Shown: positions 26,889-33,843 of the stretch, piece by piece
Position numbering within the stretch: position 1 is the stretch's first letter
Layout: each line of letters starts with the position of its first letter
DNA from: Synergistaceae bacterium
GTDB taxonomy: Bacteria; Synergistota; Synergistia; Synergistales; Aminobacteriaceae
Direction of reading: 5' to 3'
Length of the DNA stretch: 36,987 bases
Assembly (NCBI GenBank): GCA_017445205.1
Contig: JAFSUP010000027.1
Location: 1 to 36,987 of the forward strand
Translations under genes and position numbers: made by a program
Notes under the pieces: generated by a model
Database searches by the model: none
Told to the model about the DNA's origin: nothing
Seen by the model: the letters and a program-made list of their open reading frames with translations, nothing else

Positions 26889-27101
26889 TTATTCCCTCAA
26901 TTTTTTTTTGTCAATGCACCTGTTGTGGAAGTATAATCGTGAAAAACGCATTTCTATCAGCGAGAACGCGATAACGGCTACCCATATTTCGGCTATGTCA
27001 ATCTCCCTCAGCTGATTCTCCGCCCTCCGCGAAATGCTCTTTAAGTATGGCGTAACGTTCAACTCCGCAGGCGTGGGGCGTAAGAATCGGGAAGCCCCCA
27101 T
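26889..27101 (-). pseudogene. Overlapping ORF, possible frameshifted tail of the HTH-receiver gene
   Basis: A 70-codon ORF overlaps the end of the HTH-receiver gene by 43 bases in another frame. The middle, PAELNVTPYLKSISRRAENQLREIDIAEIW, looks protein-like, whereas the end (FHNRCIDKKKLRE) runs into AT-rich intergenic DNA near the tRNA. It may be a degraded C-terminal extension of the upstream gene separated by a frameshift, or just an open frame. No convincing ribosome site of its own. Confidence 0.25.
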
Positions 27102-27679
27102 AAAAACGGATAACGCAATTTTTTAAGCTGTGCTTTTACGTCATCAATGACCAACGGCTTGAGCATGAAGCCGCTAGCTTCCGTCTTCCATGCATCAAGC
27201 GAGTAATCCGCGTAGGCTGTAAGAAATACAATATTTGTGCGAGGATTAATTTCAAGCAGCGTTTTGCATAGGTCAAGGCCACTTGCCGTGCCAAGTTCAA
27301 TATCCAGAATAGCCAGTGCAACCCTATTTATTTTTGCGTATTCGATTGCTTCCAATGGCCAAATAAAGCCAGTGATTGTAGCATTCGGCATGACCTCGCC
27401 AAGGACACTTAGACCGTCGGAGAGTATGATCTTGCTGTCGTCCACAATGATGACGTTCGGGCTTTCTTCGCTCTGAGCCGCAAGTTGGAACAGGCTGTTG
27501 ATGTCCACGCCGAATAAATTTGCAAGACGTACAATCATCGTAGCGTCCGGCAGACGGCTGGCACTCTCCCAACGCGCAACGGTTGAATGGGTAACAAACA
27601 ATTTTTCTCCGAGCTGTTTCTGAGAAAGCCCTTTTTCCTCACGCAGTCTCCGCAGTGTTTCCGCAAATAAAGTCTTCAC
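27059..27679 (-). CDS. HTH (XRE) - receiver domain fusion regulator
   Basis: 206 residues. Residues 1-62 are an XRE/Cro-type helix-turn-helix (LRRLREEKGLSQKQLGEKL, then THSTVARWESASRLPDATMI). Residues about 75-190 are a receiver domain with the acidic pair Asp80-Asp81 (IIVDDSKI), phosphoacceptor Asp126 (ILDIELG), Thr154 (FLTAY) and Lys174 (FMLKPL). An N-terminal DNA-binding domain in front of the receiver is the reverse of the normal order. All receiver residues are kept, so it can probably be phosphorylated, but no kinase is next to it. Its base usage appears more GC-rich than the neighbouring genes, which may indicate transfer. Confidence 0.88.
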   Translation of the reverse strand: MKTLFAETLRRLREEKGLSQKQLGEKLFVTHSTVARWESASRLPDATMIVRLANLFGVDINSLFQLAAQSEESPNVIIVDDSKIILSDGLSVLGEVMPNATITGFIWPLEAIEYAKINRVALAILDIELGTASGLDLCKTLLEINPRTNIVFLTAYADYSLDAWKTEASGFMLKPLVIDDVKAQLKKLRYPFLWGLPDSYAPRLRS

Positions 27680-27735
27680 TCAATATTCATCTCGTTTTAT
27701 GTTCACGATTATATAAAAATATCTAAAAAAATTTT

Positions 27736-28890
27736 TTAATTCCACTTAAAATTCGGGTGAAGATTTTTTAATTTCCAAGTCCCTTTTGAGACATAAAGAA
27801 CTTGAGATTTATATTCGTCGCTCCAACGTGCAATTTCTGGCCATTCGTGAGGCTTTTCATGTGTCATTCTATCTTGTCCGCCGGTCGATAAGACCCACAA
27901 ATTAAAAATATTTGTCTGCGTGTCGAGTTCCATGTAAATTTCTAAGATTCCAAATTCGTAAGGATTGACTCTGCATTTTGAGGAAGTCCAGCTTGTGTCA
28001 TTTAGTTTCTGAACTTTAAGCTGTTTTACATTAACGCCGTGATTGCGGTCATAAGTGCGCGGATTTTCAGCAAAGATTCTTCGGCACTTCAAATACATTA
28101 ATTCATCTCCGTCATATACTGTCGCGTTCTTATATGCCTTCAATATTATTCCATACACATCTACTCCATTAATTTTTGTTGTGCCTTGCGTTGAGAATGG
28201 AATACCACTTCCGCTTAATAATGCCCAGTTATTAATATTTCGTCTCGGGCTTGAGCCATCATAAACAAATTTTGAATTCTTATAATGATTTACTGAAAAA
28301 TCAAGAAATTTAAATGTTTTTTCTACTCCAGCTGAAATATCAGCGCTTTGATTATCAGGACTAACTGTCATAATTATAAGTATAGGAGTTTTATCTTCCT
28401 CTTTCATGCCTAGTATATTTTCGCCAGTGTCCATGTTACGTTCTGCGTAAAGCAAAGTTAAAACATTTCCACAAATTATATCTTTATCTTTATTATCGTG
28501 CGTAATTTCATTTTTTTTCTTGATGGGCGCATCTTTCAAACTATCATTTGCAATATCGTCATTATCTTCATATGTGATAACCACAGGCAAAGTTAAAGGA
28601 TATTTCTTATTATAAAGGGGTCGGCCTGATTCTTTCGTCAAAGGCTCTAGAGCCTCTCGAATCTCTTTTGAGCTTTCTAAGGCCCACATTCCCAGCCCCG
28701 CACGTTCGATTCGTGAGCCGATATAATTCACGACCCTTTGACCTCGTTCGCGAGCCGTCATCACCATTTGAGATTTTGAGCCAAACGAAAGCAAAGTGTA
28801 AAACGTTCCGCCCAGCATCAAAATAAAAATCGAATGTATAACCAGCGCTATTAAAATTTCAGATAGCGTAAATCCCTTTGAACGTTTCAT
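27736..28890 (-). CDS. Type IV prepilin-like protein (PilW-like)
   Basis: 384 residues. MKRSKGFTLSEILIALVIHS is a class III prepilin signal: PilD would cut after Gly6 and methylate Phe, and the Glu at +5 of the mature protein is present (FTLSE). A hydrophobic helix to about residue 32 is followed by a helical stretch (RERGQRVVNYIGSRIERAG) and a large globular region, as in PilW-type minor pilins and pseudopilins that prime pilus or type II secretion assembly. No other pil/gsp gene is adjacent. AAGGAG precedes ATG 28890. The C-terminal 250 residues are not recognisable. Confidence 0.8.
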   Translation of the reverse strand: MKRSKGFTLSEILIALVIHSIFILMLGGTFYTLLSFGSKSQMVMTARERGQRVVNYIGSRIERAGLGMWALESSKEIREALEPLTKESGRPLYNKKYPLTLPVVITYEDNDDIANDSLKDAPIKKKNEITHDNKDKDIICGNVLTLLYAERNMDTGENILGMKEEDKTPILIIMTVSPDNQSADISAGVEKTFKFLDFSVNHYKNSKFVYDGSSPRRNINNWALLSGSGIPFSTQGTTKINGVDVYGIILKAYKNATVYDGDELMYLKCRRIFAENPRTYDRNHGVNVKQLKVQKLNDTSWTSSKCRVNPYEFGILEIYMELDTQTNIFNLWVLSTGGQDRMTHEKPHEWPEIARWSDEYKSQVLYVSKGTWKLKNLHPNFKWN

Positions 28891-28950
28891 AAAAATTTTT
28901 TTCTCCTTTTGCGTAATTTCTTCGTGTTAAAAATTTTGATTTAAGTTTAT

Positions 28951-28956
28951 TATAAT
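28951..28956 (+). promoter_or_regulatory. -10 box upstream of the superoxide reductase gene
   Basis: TATAAT 31 bases before ATG 28987. No clear -35 hexamer at proper distance was seen. Confidence 0.5.
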
Positions 28957-28986
28957 GCCCAAAAAAATTTATGGAGGTAAAAAATT

Positions 28987-29352
28987 ATGGAAAAGTTAAG
29001 CGTATTCAAGTGCGCAAAATGCGGAAACATTGTTGAAGTTTTACATGTTGGCGGCGGTCAGCTCGTATGTTGCGGCGAACCGATGAAAGAACTTAAAGAG
29101 AACACAACCGACGCGGCTCAGGAAAAACACGTTCCAGTCCTCGAAGGCTCAAAAGTCAAAGTCGGAAGCGTAGCTCACCCAATGCAGGACGATCATTATA
29201 TCGAATGGATCGAAGTCATCAATGGCGAGAGAGTTTGCCGTCAGTTCCTTAAACCGGGTGAAGAGCCGGCGGCGGAGTTCGGGAGCGCGAAATCAGGTTC
29301 AACAATGCGCGAATTTTGCAACAAGCACGGACTTTGGAAAGCTCAGGCGTAA
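28987..29352 (+). CDS. dfx: Desulfoferrodoxin / superoxide reductase
   Basis: 121-residue two-domain iron protein that reduces superoxide to peroxide without making O2, typical of anaerobes. The N-terminal desulforedoxin domain has four Cys ligands (Cys9, Cys12, Cys28, Cys29). The catalytic Fe centre ligands are His48 (EKHVP), His64 (AHPM), His70 (HYIEWIE), Cys111 and His114 (CNKHGLW), and the catalytic Lys47 is kept. GGAGGT precedes ATG 28987. Ferritin follows 3 bases after the stop, linking superoxide detoxification to iron storage. Confidence 0.97.
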   Translation: MEKLSVFKCAKCGNIVEVLHVGGGQLVCCGEPMKELKENTTDAAQEKHVPVLEGSKVKVGSVAHPMQDDHYIEWIEVINGERVCRQFLKPGEEPAAEFGSAKSGSTMREFCNKHGLWKAQA

Positions 29353-29355
29353 AGC

Positions 29356-29844
29356 ATGAAAATTTCTGACGCAATGGTCGCGGCCATTAATGACCAGATA
29401 AAAGCAGAATTTGACTCGGCTTATATTTATCTCGCTATGTCGGCCTACTTTGAAGACGCAGGACTCGAAGGCATGGCCCACTGGATGAAGAAACAATATA
29501 AAGAAGAAGTCGAGCACGCTGAAAAATTTATTGATTATCTTTACGAACGCGGAGCGCGCGTCATAATCCCGGAAATCGCAAAGCCGAAAGAAGCTTATGC
29601 CGACGCTCTTGAAGTTTTCAAAACGGCCTATTCTCACGAGCAGTATGTAACTTCAAGAATTTATAAACTTGTAGATTTAGCTTCAAGCGAAAAAGATTAC
29701 GCTACTCTTTCAATGCTTCAATGGTTCGTAAATGAACAAATGGAAGAAGAAGACAACACCGGCAGCATCGTCAGCAAGCTGGAATTTCTTGGAAGCGACA
29801 AACACGGAGTCTATACTGTTGACCGCGAACTCGCAGCACGTTAA
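29356..29844 (+). CDS. ftnA: Non-haem ferritin
   Basis: 162-residue ferritin subunit. Ferroxidase ligands align with E. coli FtnA shifted by one: Glu18, Glu51, His54, Glu95 and Gln128. The four-helix pattern is clear (KAEFDSAYIYLAMSAYFE, EEVEHAEKFIDYLYERGA, FVNEQMEEEDN). It stores iron as ferrihydrite and so limits Fenton chemistry. Cotranscribed with the superoxide reductase (3-base gap); terminated by the hairpin at 29871-29908. Confidence 0.97.
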   Translation: MKISDAMVAAINDQIKAEFDSAYIYLAMSAYFEDAGLEGMAHWMKKQYKEEVEHAEKFIDYLYERGARVIIPEIAKPKEAYADALEVFKTAYSHEQYVTSRIYKLVDLASSEKDYATLSMLQWFVNEQMEEEDNTGSIVSKLEFLGSDKHGVYTVDRELAAR

Positions 29845-29870
29845 ACAGCTAACCACATACACGCAGATCG

Positions 29871-29908
29871 CAGGGAAGTTTTGAAGAAATCAGGCTTCCC
29901 TGTTTTTT
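29871..29908 (+). terminator. Terminator of the dfx-ferritin operon
   Basis: CAGGGAAG (29871-29878) pairs with CTTCCCTG (29895-29902), followed by TTTTTT. Confidence 0.93.
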
Positions 29909-29920
29909 ATAAATTTCGAC

Positions 29921-30706
29921 ATGAATAACGAAAAATTAAAAGCATTCCTTGAAGGTCTTTATTACGTTTATCAGCGCAAAAATTTAATTAATCCAGACCC
30001 TTTATATTTTTTATATGAATATAAAGACATTCGCGATTTAGAAATTGTCGGACTTGTTGCGGCTTCGCTTGCATATGGACGCGTTGCTCAAATTATGAAG
30101 AGCGTCGATAAAGTTTTATCGTGTCTCACGGAGTCGCCGCACGAATTTTTAATCACGAACGAAAATTTTAATATCGTCCCTGAAACTTTCAAACACAGAT
30201 TCACGACCGGCGAAGACATTAATAATTTACTCGCTAATATTTCAAAAATTATAAAAGAGTTCGGCACGCTCGAAAAATTTTTTGAAAAATGCATGAATGA
30301 TTCAGAAAATATTTTTTCGGCGTTAGATAAATTTTCTGACGCGCTTTCAAAAAATAAAAAGCCCGGCGCGTTTTCTCTAGTTACAGCTCCTAAGGACGGC
30401 AGCGCTTGCAAGAGATTATTTTTATATCTAAAGTGGCTAGTTCGTCATGATGATGTTGACCCCGGCGGCTGGAAGGTCATAAAACCTTCTGACTTAATTG
30501 TCCCGACTGATACGCACATGCACAACATAGCGCAGAGGCTCGGCTTCACAAATCGAAAGAACGCAGACTTGAAAACCGCAATCGAAATAACCGAAGGCTT
30601 CAAAAAAATTTGTCCTGAAGACCCGGCTAAATACGATTTCGTTTTAACTCGCTTCGGAATCAGGGCCGGACTTAACGTTGATGAACTTTCGACATTATTT
30701 GCATGA
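29921..30706 (+). CDS. TIGR02757 (DUF2400) family protein
   Basis: 261-residue protein of an uncharacterised family. Recognisable parts are the N-terminal YVYQRKNLINPDPLYFLYEYKDIRDLEIVGLVAASLAYGRV, then RLFLYLKWLVRHDDVDPGGWK and LIVPTDTHMHNIAQRLGFTNRK in the second half. The last segments suggest a helix-hairpin-helix-like fold, so nucleic-acid contact has been proposed for the family, but function is not established. The gene begins 12 bases after the ferritin terminator. Its stop TGA overlaps ATG in GCATGAAAGG, which starts a small fragment ORF. Confidence 0.82.
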   Translation: MNNEKLKAFLEGLYYVYQRKNLINPDPLYFLYEYKDIRDLEIVGLVAASLAYGRVAQIMKSVDKVLSCLTESPHEFLITNENFNIVPETFKHRFTTGEDINNLLANISKIIKEFGTLEKFFEKCMNDSENIFSALDKFSDALSKNKKPGAFSLVTAPKDGSACKRLFLYLKWLVRHDDVDPGGWKVIKPSDLIVPTDTHMHNIAQRLGFTNRKNADLKTAIEITEGFKKICPEDPAKYDFVLTRFGIRAGLNVDELSTLFA

Positions 30707-30720
30707 AAGGATTTTGTAAT

Positions 30721-30798
30721 ATGCCATACTCGCTTGATGAACTTTTCAAGGAAAGTAAACGACGGCATCGGATTTTCTTTTATAGTCACCACATTTGA
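30721..30798 (+). pseudogene. 25-codon ORF remnant upstream of the retroelement
   Basis: ATG 30721 follows AAAGGA and is in frame with ATG 30703, which overlaps the previous stop. The peptide MPYSLDELFKESKRRHRIFF then YSHHI stops early. It looks like the first part of a protein cut by deletion; the KxxxxIFFYxHH pattern faintly recalls the N-terminus of NADAR-type proteins, but the match is too short to name it. It lies where a DGR target gene is often found. Confidence 0.35.
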
Positions 30799-30827
30799 AA
30801 AGCTACAATGATAGCGGTATCTAAATC

Positions 30828-30859
30828 ATGACAAAATTTAAGAGTATATGCTATATAAT
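30828..30859 (+). promoter_or_regulatory. Possible promoter of the DGR template RNA
   Basis: ATGACA (30828-30833), an 18-base spacer and TATATA/TATAAT at 30852-30859. Weak -35. It would start transcription shortly before the template repeat and read into the reverse transcriptase. Confidence 0.4.
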
Positions 30860-30884
30860 TATTATATTACATTTATAGTTTTTC

Positions 30885-30990
30885 ACTTGGATTCACTATA
30901 AACGCATTCCGCCAATGTCAACAACAACGGCAACTGCAACTACAACAACGCGTCCAATGCTAATGGCGTTCGCCTCTTGTTCATGAGCGC
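30885..30990 (+). repeat. DGR template repeat (TR)
   Basis: An adenine-rich non-coding tract ahead of the reverse transcriptase. From 30914 the triplets include seven AAC, three AAT and one TAC within 18 codons, interspersed with GGC, GCG, TCC and GCT. This is the hallmark of DGR templates, since mutating A in AAY codons can yield many residues but no stop. An in-frame TAA at 30899 shows it is not itself coding from further upstream. The 3' part carries a GGCG-TT-CGCC inverted repeat (30965-30974), which may act in homing. Boundaries are approximate; only comparison with the variable repeat can set them. Confidence 0.8.
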
Positions 30991-31037
30991 AGATGGTTTA
31001 GACTTTTCTCTAAGAGACAGAGGAGGTCTAATTTTTT

Positions 31038-32282
31038 ATGATTTTTCATGATGCTAATGTGATTTATGAGGCTATGCGGCTTGCCATAAAGAGCGGTGAT
31101 TGCGACAGATACGTTACACAGTTGTATCAGGTTAATCACTTGCTTTATACAGCGATGTTGCAGAAGTCGTTGAAAAATGGAACTTACAAACCTGCTCCGG
31201 GCAATAAATTTGTCTTGAAAGAGCGCGGTAAAACTCGTTTTGTTACAAATAACTCGATGGCCGACAAGGTCGTTAATCACATAATTTGCGACAATATTTT
31301 AACGCCGTGCCTCGATAAGTATTTAATTCACGACAACGGAGCAAGCCGCAAGGGCAAGGGAGTGAGTTTTCATCGAGAACGCTTTGAAAAACACCTGCGA
31401 GATTATTACAAAAAATATAAAACTAATGATGGGTATATTTTGCTCGGTGATTTCTCAGGCTACTATGCGAACATAAGACACGATATTTGCTCAAAAGTTT
31501 TGGCGCATTTCTTGAAGCGTTCAGATTTTCCAATCGAAGATTTAAAAATGGCATGGAAAATTTTAATCGGAATTTTTGAGACGTTCCGCGTCGATGTCAG
31601 CCGATTTTCTGATGAAGAGATTAGAGCTATGTACACAGGCAAAGTTGACGCTATGTTAAATTTTGGCGTTGATGAAAATTTGCTTACGGGCGAAAAATTT
31701 CTGAACAAGGGCGTTGACATCGGCAATCAAGCTTCACAGAATATCGGAATTGTATTTCCGTATAGATTGGATAATTACGCGAAAATTGTTGCGGGTATTC
31801 ACGGCTACGGACGATACACAGACGATTTTTACGCGATAGCCGACAACAGAGAACGCTTGAATAATTTGCTTGAAAATTTCAAGGCCATTGCTGAAAATTT
31901 TGGAATTATCATCAATGAACGCAAGACTAGAATTGTAAAACTATCGAGCTTTTATCGGCACTTACAGAACGGCTACAGCCTTACGGACACGGGCAGAGTA
32001 ATTCGTAAAATCAATCAAAAATCAATTACTCGCGAGCGTCGAAAACTCAAAGCATACAAACGGCTTCTTGACGCTGGAAAAATTACATTAGACGAGATTG
32101 AAAATATTTTCAAAAGCTGGATTTGCGGCAATTATAAACGAATGTCGCACCGGCAAATTTACAACATTTCACAACTTTATATTTCATTGTTTGGGAGGAA
32201 ACCAAAATGGCAAAAGAAACAAAGAAAAACGCGTTCGAGATTACGCTGGCTGATGGAACACAGCTCACCGACTTGGAATTAA
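31038..32282 (+). CDS. Diversity-generating retroelement reverse transcriptase
   Basis: 414 residues from ATG 31038 behind AGAGGAGG. Polymerase motifs in order: KERGKTRFVTNNSMADKVVNHIICDNIL (about 61-88, fingers), ILLGDFSGYYANIRH with Asp138 (motif A), GVDIGNQASQNIGIVF (about 225-240; the IGxxxSQ motif typical of DGR-type and related RTs) and catalytic YTDD (260-263, motif C). FGIIINERKT and a basic thumb follow. There is no maturase or endonuclease domain, unlike group II introns. With the A-rich template just upstream it fits a DGR, where an error-prone RT copies TR RNA with A mutations into a variable repeat. Retron or Abi-type RT are alternatives made unlikely by the TR. Confidence 0.88.
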   Translation: MIFHDANVIYEAMRLAIKSGDCDRYVTQLYQVNHLLYTAMLQKSLKNGTYKPAPGNKFVLKERGKTRFVTNNSMADKVVNHIICDNILTPCLDKYLIHDNGASRKGKGVSFHRERFEKHLRDYYKKYKTNDGYILLGDFSGYYANIRHDICSKVLAHFLKRSDFPIEDLKMAWKILIGIFETFRVDVSRFSDEEIRAMYTGKVDAMLNFGVDENLLTGEKFLNKGVDIGNQASQNIGIVFPYRLDNYAKIVAGIHGYGRYTDDFYAIADNRERLNNLLENFKAIAENFGIIINERKTRIVKLSSFYRHLQNGYSLTDTGRVIRKINQKSITRERRKLKAYKRLLDAGKITLDEIENIFKSWICGNYKRMSHRQIYNISQLYISLFGRKPKWQKKQRKTRSRLRWLMEHSSPTWN

Positions 32283-32356
32283 ACGGTCAGAACTTCGTGA
32301 GCAAAAATGAAGGGAGATATTGCCTACATGTCTATTGGAAATGCTATACGGTGTAA
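32207..32356 (+). CDS. Short ORF overlapping the RT 3' end, probably truncated phage-type protein
   Basis: 49 codons starting inside the RT gene (75-base overlap, other frame) with GGGAGGAAACC as ribosome site. MAKETKKNAFEITLADGTQL...LNGQNFVSKNE resembles the start of small proteins of about 100 residues found near phage tail genes and some DGRs. After residue 35 the similarity stops. A neighbouring frame reads KGDIAYMSIGNAIRC, which could be the displaced C-terminus, so an internal deletion with frameshift is likely. Identification is from recall and tentative. Confidence 0.45.
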   Translation: MAKETKKNAFEITLADGTQLTDLELNGQNFVSKNEGRYCLHVYWKCYTV

Positions 32357-32406
32357 TTTTTGACTTAGCGATTTTATTTTACGTTAAGCGAATTTTAATA
32401 AGCAAA

Positions 32407-32429
32407 AAACTCGCTTATTCAGCGAGTTT
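32407..32429 (-). terminator. Terminator of tRNA-Ser (minus strand)
   Basis: AAACTCGCT/AGCGAGTTT, a 9-bp stem with a 5-base loop. Read leftward it ends in a run of T and follows the tRNA-Ser gene; read rightward it could also end the RT transcript. Confidence 0.8.
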
Positions 32430-32461
32430 CTATTCTAAATCGGTCTTACCGAATTACATTC

Positions 32462-32549
32462 TGGCGGAGAATGGAGGATTCGAACCCCCGGAGGCTTGCA
32501 CCTCAATTGATTTCAAGTCAACCGCCATCGACCACTCGGCCAATTCTCC
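32462..32549 (-). tRNA. tRNA-Ser (anticodon TGA)
   Basis: 88 bases on the minus strand with CCA encoded. Acceptor GGAGAAT/ATTCTCC, anticodon loop CTTGAAA (anticodon TGA, reads UCA), long variable arm typical of serine tRNA, T loop TTCGAAT. Confidence 0.95.
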
Positions 32550-32642
32550 TTAAAATTTTCTCGTTTCTCTCAAAACTTGCGCAATTATATCACAATGTTT
32601 AAAATTTTTGTCAACAAATTTTCCAGGAGGTTTTTATAAAAA

Positions 32643-33689
32643 ATGTCGGAGTATTCCGTTTCCAAAATATATCCTTCAGATAAACGCGCCAACGCCGAAA
32701 TTGAAAAATTACTTTTGCACGAGGGCATCAGGCGCGACAAAAATCTTGATTACACGTGCGCGATTTATGACGAAAACTATAATATCATTGCTACAGGAAG
32801 CTGCTTCGGAAACACTTTGCGCTGTATGGCCGTCAGCAACGAACATCAAGGCGAAGGCCTAATGAATGAAATTGTTTCTCATCTTGTTCAATATGAATAC
32901 GACAGAAAGATTTATCATGTCTTCTTATACACAAAGTGCAATTCCGCAAAATTTTTTGGCGACCTTGGATTTTATGAAATCGTCAGAATCGAAAATCAAA
33001 TTGTCTTCATGGAGAACAGGCGCACAGGCTTCAGTGATTATCTTGACGAACTCGCGAAAACAAAAAAAGATGGCGAAAAAATTGCCGCGCTCGTGTTAAA
33101 CGCAAATCCTTTCACGCTCGGACATTTATATTTAGTCGAGAAGGCCGCCGCCGAAAATGATTTTGTTCACGTCTTCATGGTCAGCGAAGATGCTTCGCTT
33201 GTTCCGTTTGAAGTCCGCAAAAAATTAATCATGGAGGGCACCGCGCATCTTAAAAATTTAATTTATCATGACACAGGCCCATATATAATCAGCAGCGCAA
33301 CTTTCCCAAGTTATTTTCAAAAAGACGACAGCGCCGTCATTGAGAGCCACGCAAATTTAGATTTAAGTGTCTTTGTCCGAATCGCTGCGACCCTGGGAAT
33401 TAATTCTCGTTACGTCGGCGAAGAGCCTAAGAGCTTAGTTACAGGGATTTATAACAAGATTATGGCCGAGAAACTTCCTGAGCATGGAATTAAATGCGTA
33501 ATCGTTCCGCGGAAAGAATCGCAGGGCGAAATCATAAGCGCATCAAACGTCAGGCAAGCTATCAAAGACGGCAGCTTAGAGAAAATTAAAGACCTCGTGC
33601 CGGCGACAACATATAAATTTTTTACAAGTCCCGAAGCCGAAGACGTCATCAAACGAATTAGAGCAACAGGAAATGTAATTCATTATTGA
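32643..33689 (+). CDS. citC: [Citrate (pro-3S)-lyase] ligase
   Basis: 348-residue enzyme that acetylates the prosthetic group of citrate lyase acyl carrier protein using ATP and acetate, switching the lyase on. The N-terminal 130 residues form a GNAT-like domain (CMAVSNEHQGEGLMNEIVSHLV). The rest is a nucleotidyltransferase with NPFTLGH (155-161, HxGH-type site), FMVSEDASLVPFEVRKKLI and the ISASNVRQAIK motif. AGGAGG precedes ATG 32643. The gene is alone between two tRNA-Ser genes; citDEF and citG/X are absent here, although oadB elsewhere in the window would fit citrate fermentation. Confidence 0.93.
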   Translation: MSEYSVSKIYPSDKRANAEIEKLLLHEGIRRDKNLDYTCAIYDENYNIIATGSCFGNTLRCMAVSNEHQGEGLMNEIVSHLVQYEYDRKIYHVFLYTKCNSAKFFGDLGFYEIVRIENQIVFMENRRTGFSDYLDELAKTKKDGEKIAALVLNANPFTLGHLYLVEKAAAENDFVHVFMVSEDASLVPFEVRKKLIMEGTAHLKNLIYHDTGPYIISSATFPSYFQKDDSAVIESHANLDLSVFVRIAATLGINSRYVGEEPKSLVTGIYNKIMAEKLPEHGIKCVIVPRKESQGEIISASNVRQAIKDGSLEKIKDLVPATTYKFFTSPEAEDVIKRIRATGNVIHY

Positions 33690-33712
33690 AAAATAATTTT
33701 TTGTGCTATAAT
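33686..33712 (+). promoter_or_regulatory. Promoter of tRNA-Ser (GGA)
   Basis: TTGAAA (33686-33691), a 15-base spacer and TATAAT (33707-33712) preceded by TGC, an extended -10. It overlaps the citC stop codon and lies 22 bases before the tRNA. Confidence 0.65.
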
Positions 33713-33734
33713 TCGCAAGTCTTTTTTGAAGGAC

Positions 33735-33822
33735 GGAAACGTGGCCGAGCGGTCGAAGGCGTGCGCTTGGAGAGCGTAAGAGGAGCAATCCTCCCAGAGT
33801 TCGAATCTCTGCGTTTCCGCCA
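33735..33822 (+). tRNA. tRNA-Ser (anticodon GGA)
   Basis: 88 bases with CCA encoded. Acceptor GGAAACG/CGTTTCC, anticodon stem TGCGC/GCGTA with loop TTGGAGA (anticodon GGA, reads UCC), a long variable arm, T loop TTCGAAT. A T tract follows directly and probably ends transcription. Confidence 0.95.
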
Positions 33823-33843
33823 TTTTTTATTCTTTTCTAAAAT

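Noticed and set aside
26700..26936. 78-codon plus-strand ORF
   Set aside because: It runs across a terminator hairpin and the complete tRNA-Ala gene on the other strand; its protein-like look comes from antisense tRNA sequence.
26788..28890. Genomic island integrated at tRNA-Ala
   Set aside because: No integrase or attachment-site duplication was seen, and the atypical regulator lies on the 5' side of the tRNA, not the usual 3' side.
30914..31033. Asn-rich reading frame through the A-rich tract
   Set aside because: It has no start codon, an in-frame TAA lies just upstream, and it overlaps the RT ribosome site; the tract is a DGR template, not a gene.
31038..32282. RT as a group II intron maturase or retron
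   Set aside because: No maturase or endonuclease domain and no intron domain V/VI-like structure was seen around it; no retron msr/msd fold was recognised, whereas a DGR-type A-rich template is present.
32320..32553. 77-codon plus-strand ORF
   Set aside because: Covers a terminator and the antisense of tRNA-Ser; the GGFEPPEACTS-like text is typical of translated antisense tRNA. Only the short ORF at 32207-32356 was kept.
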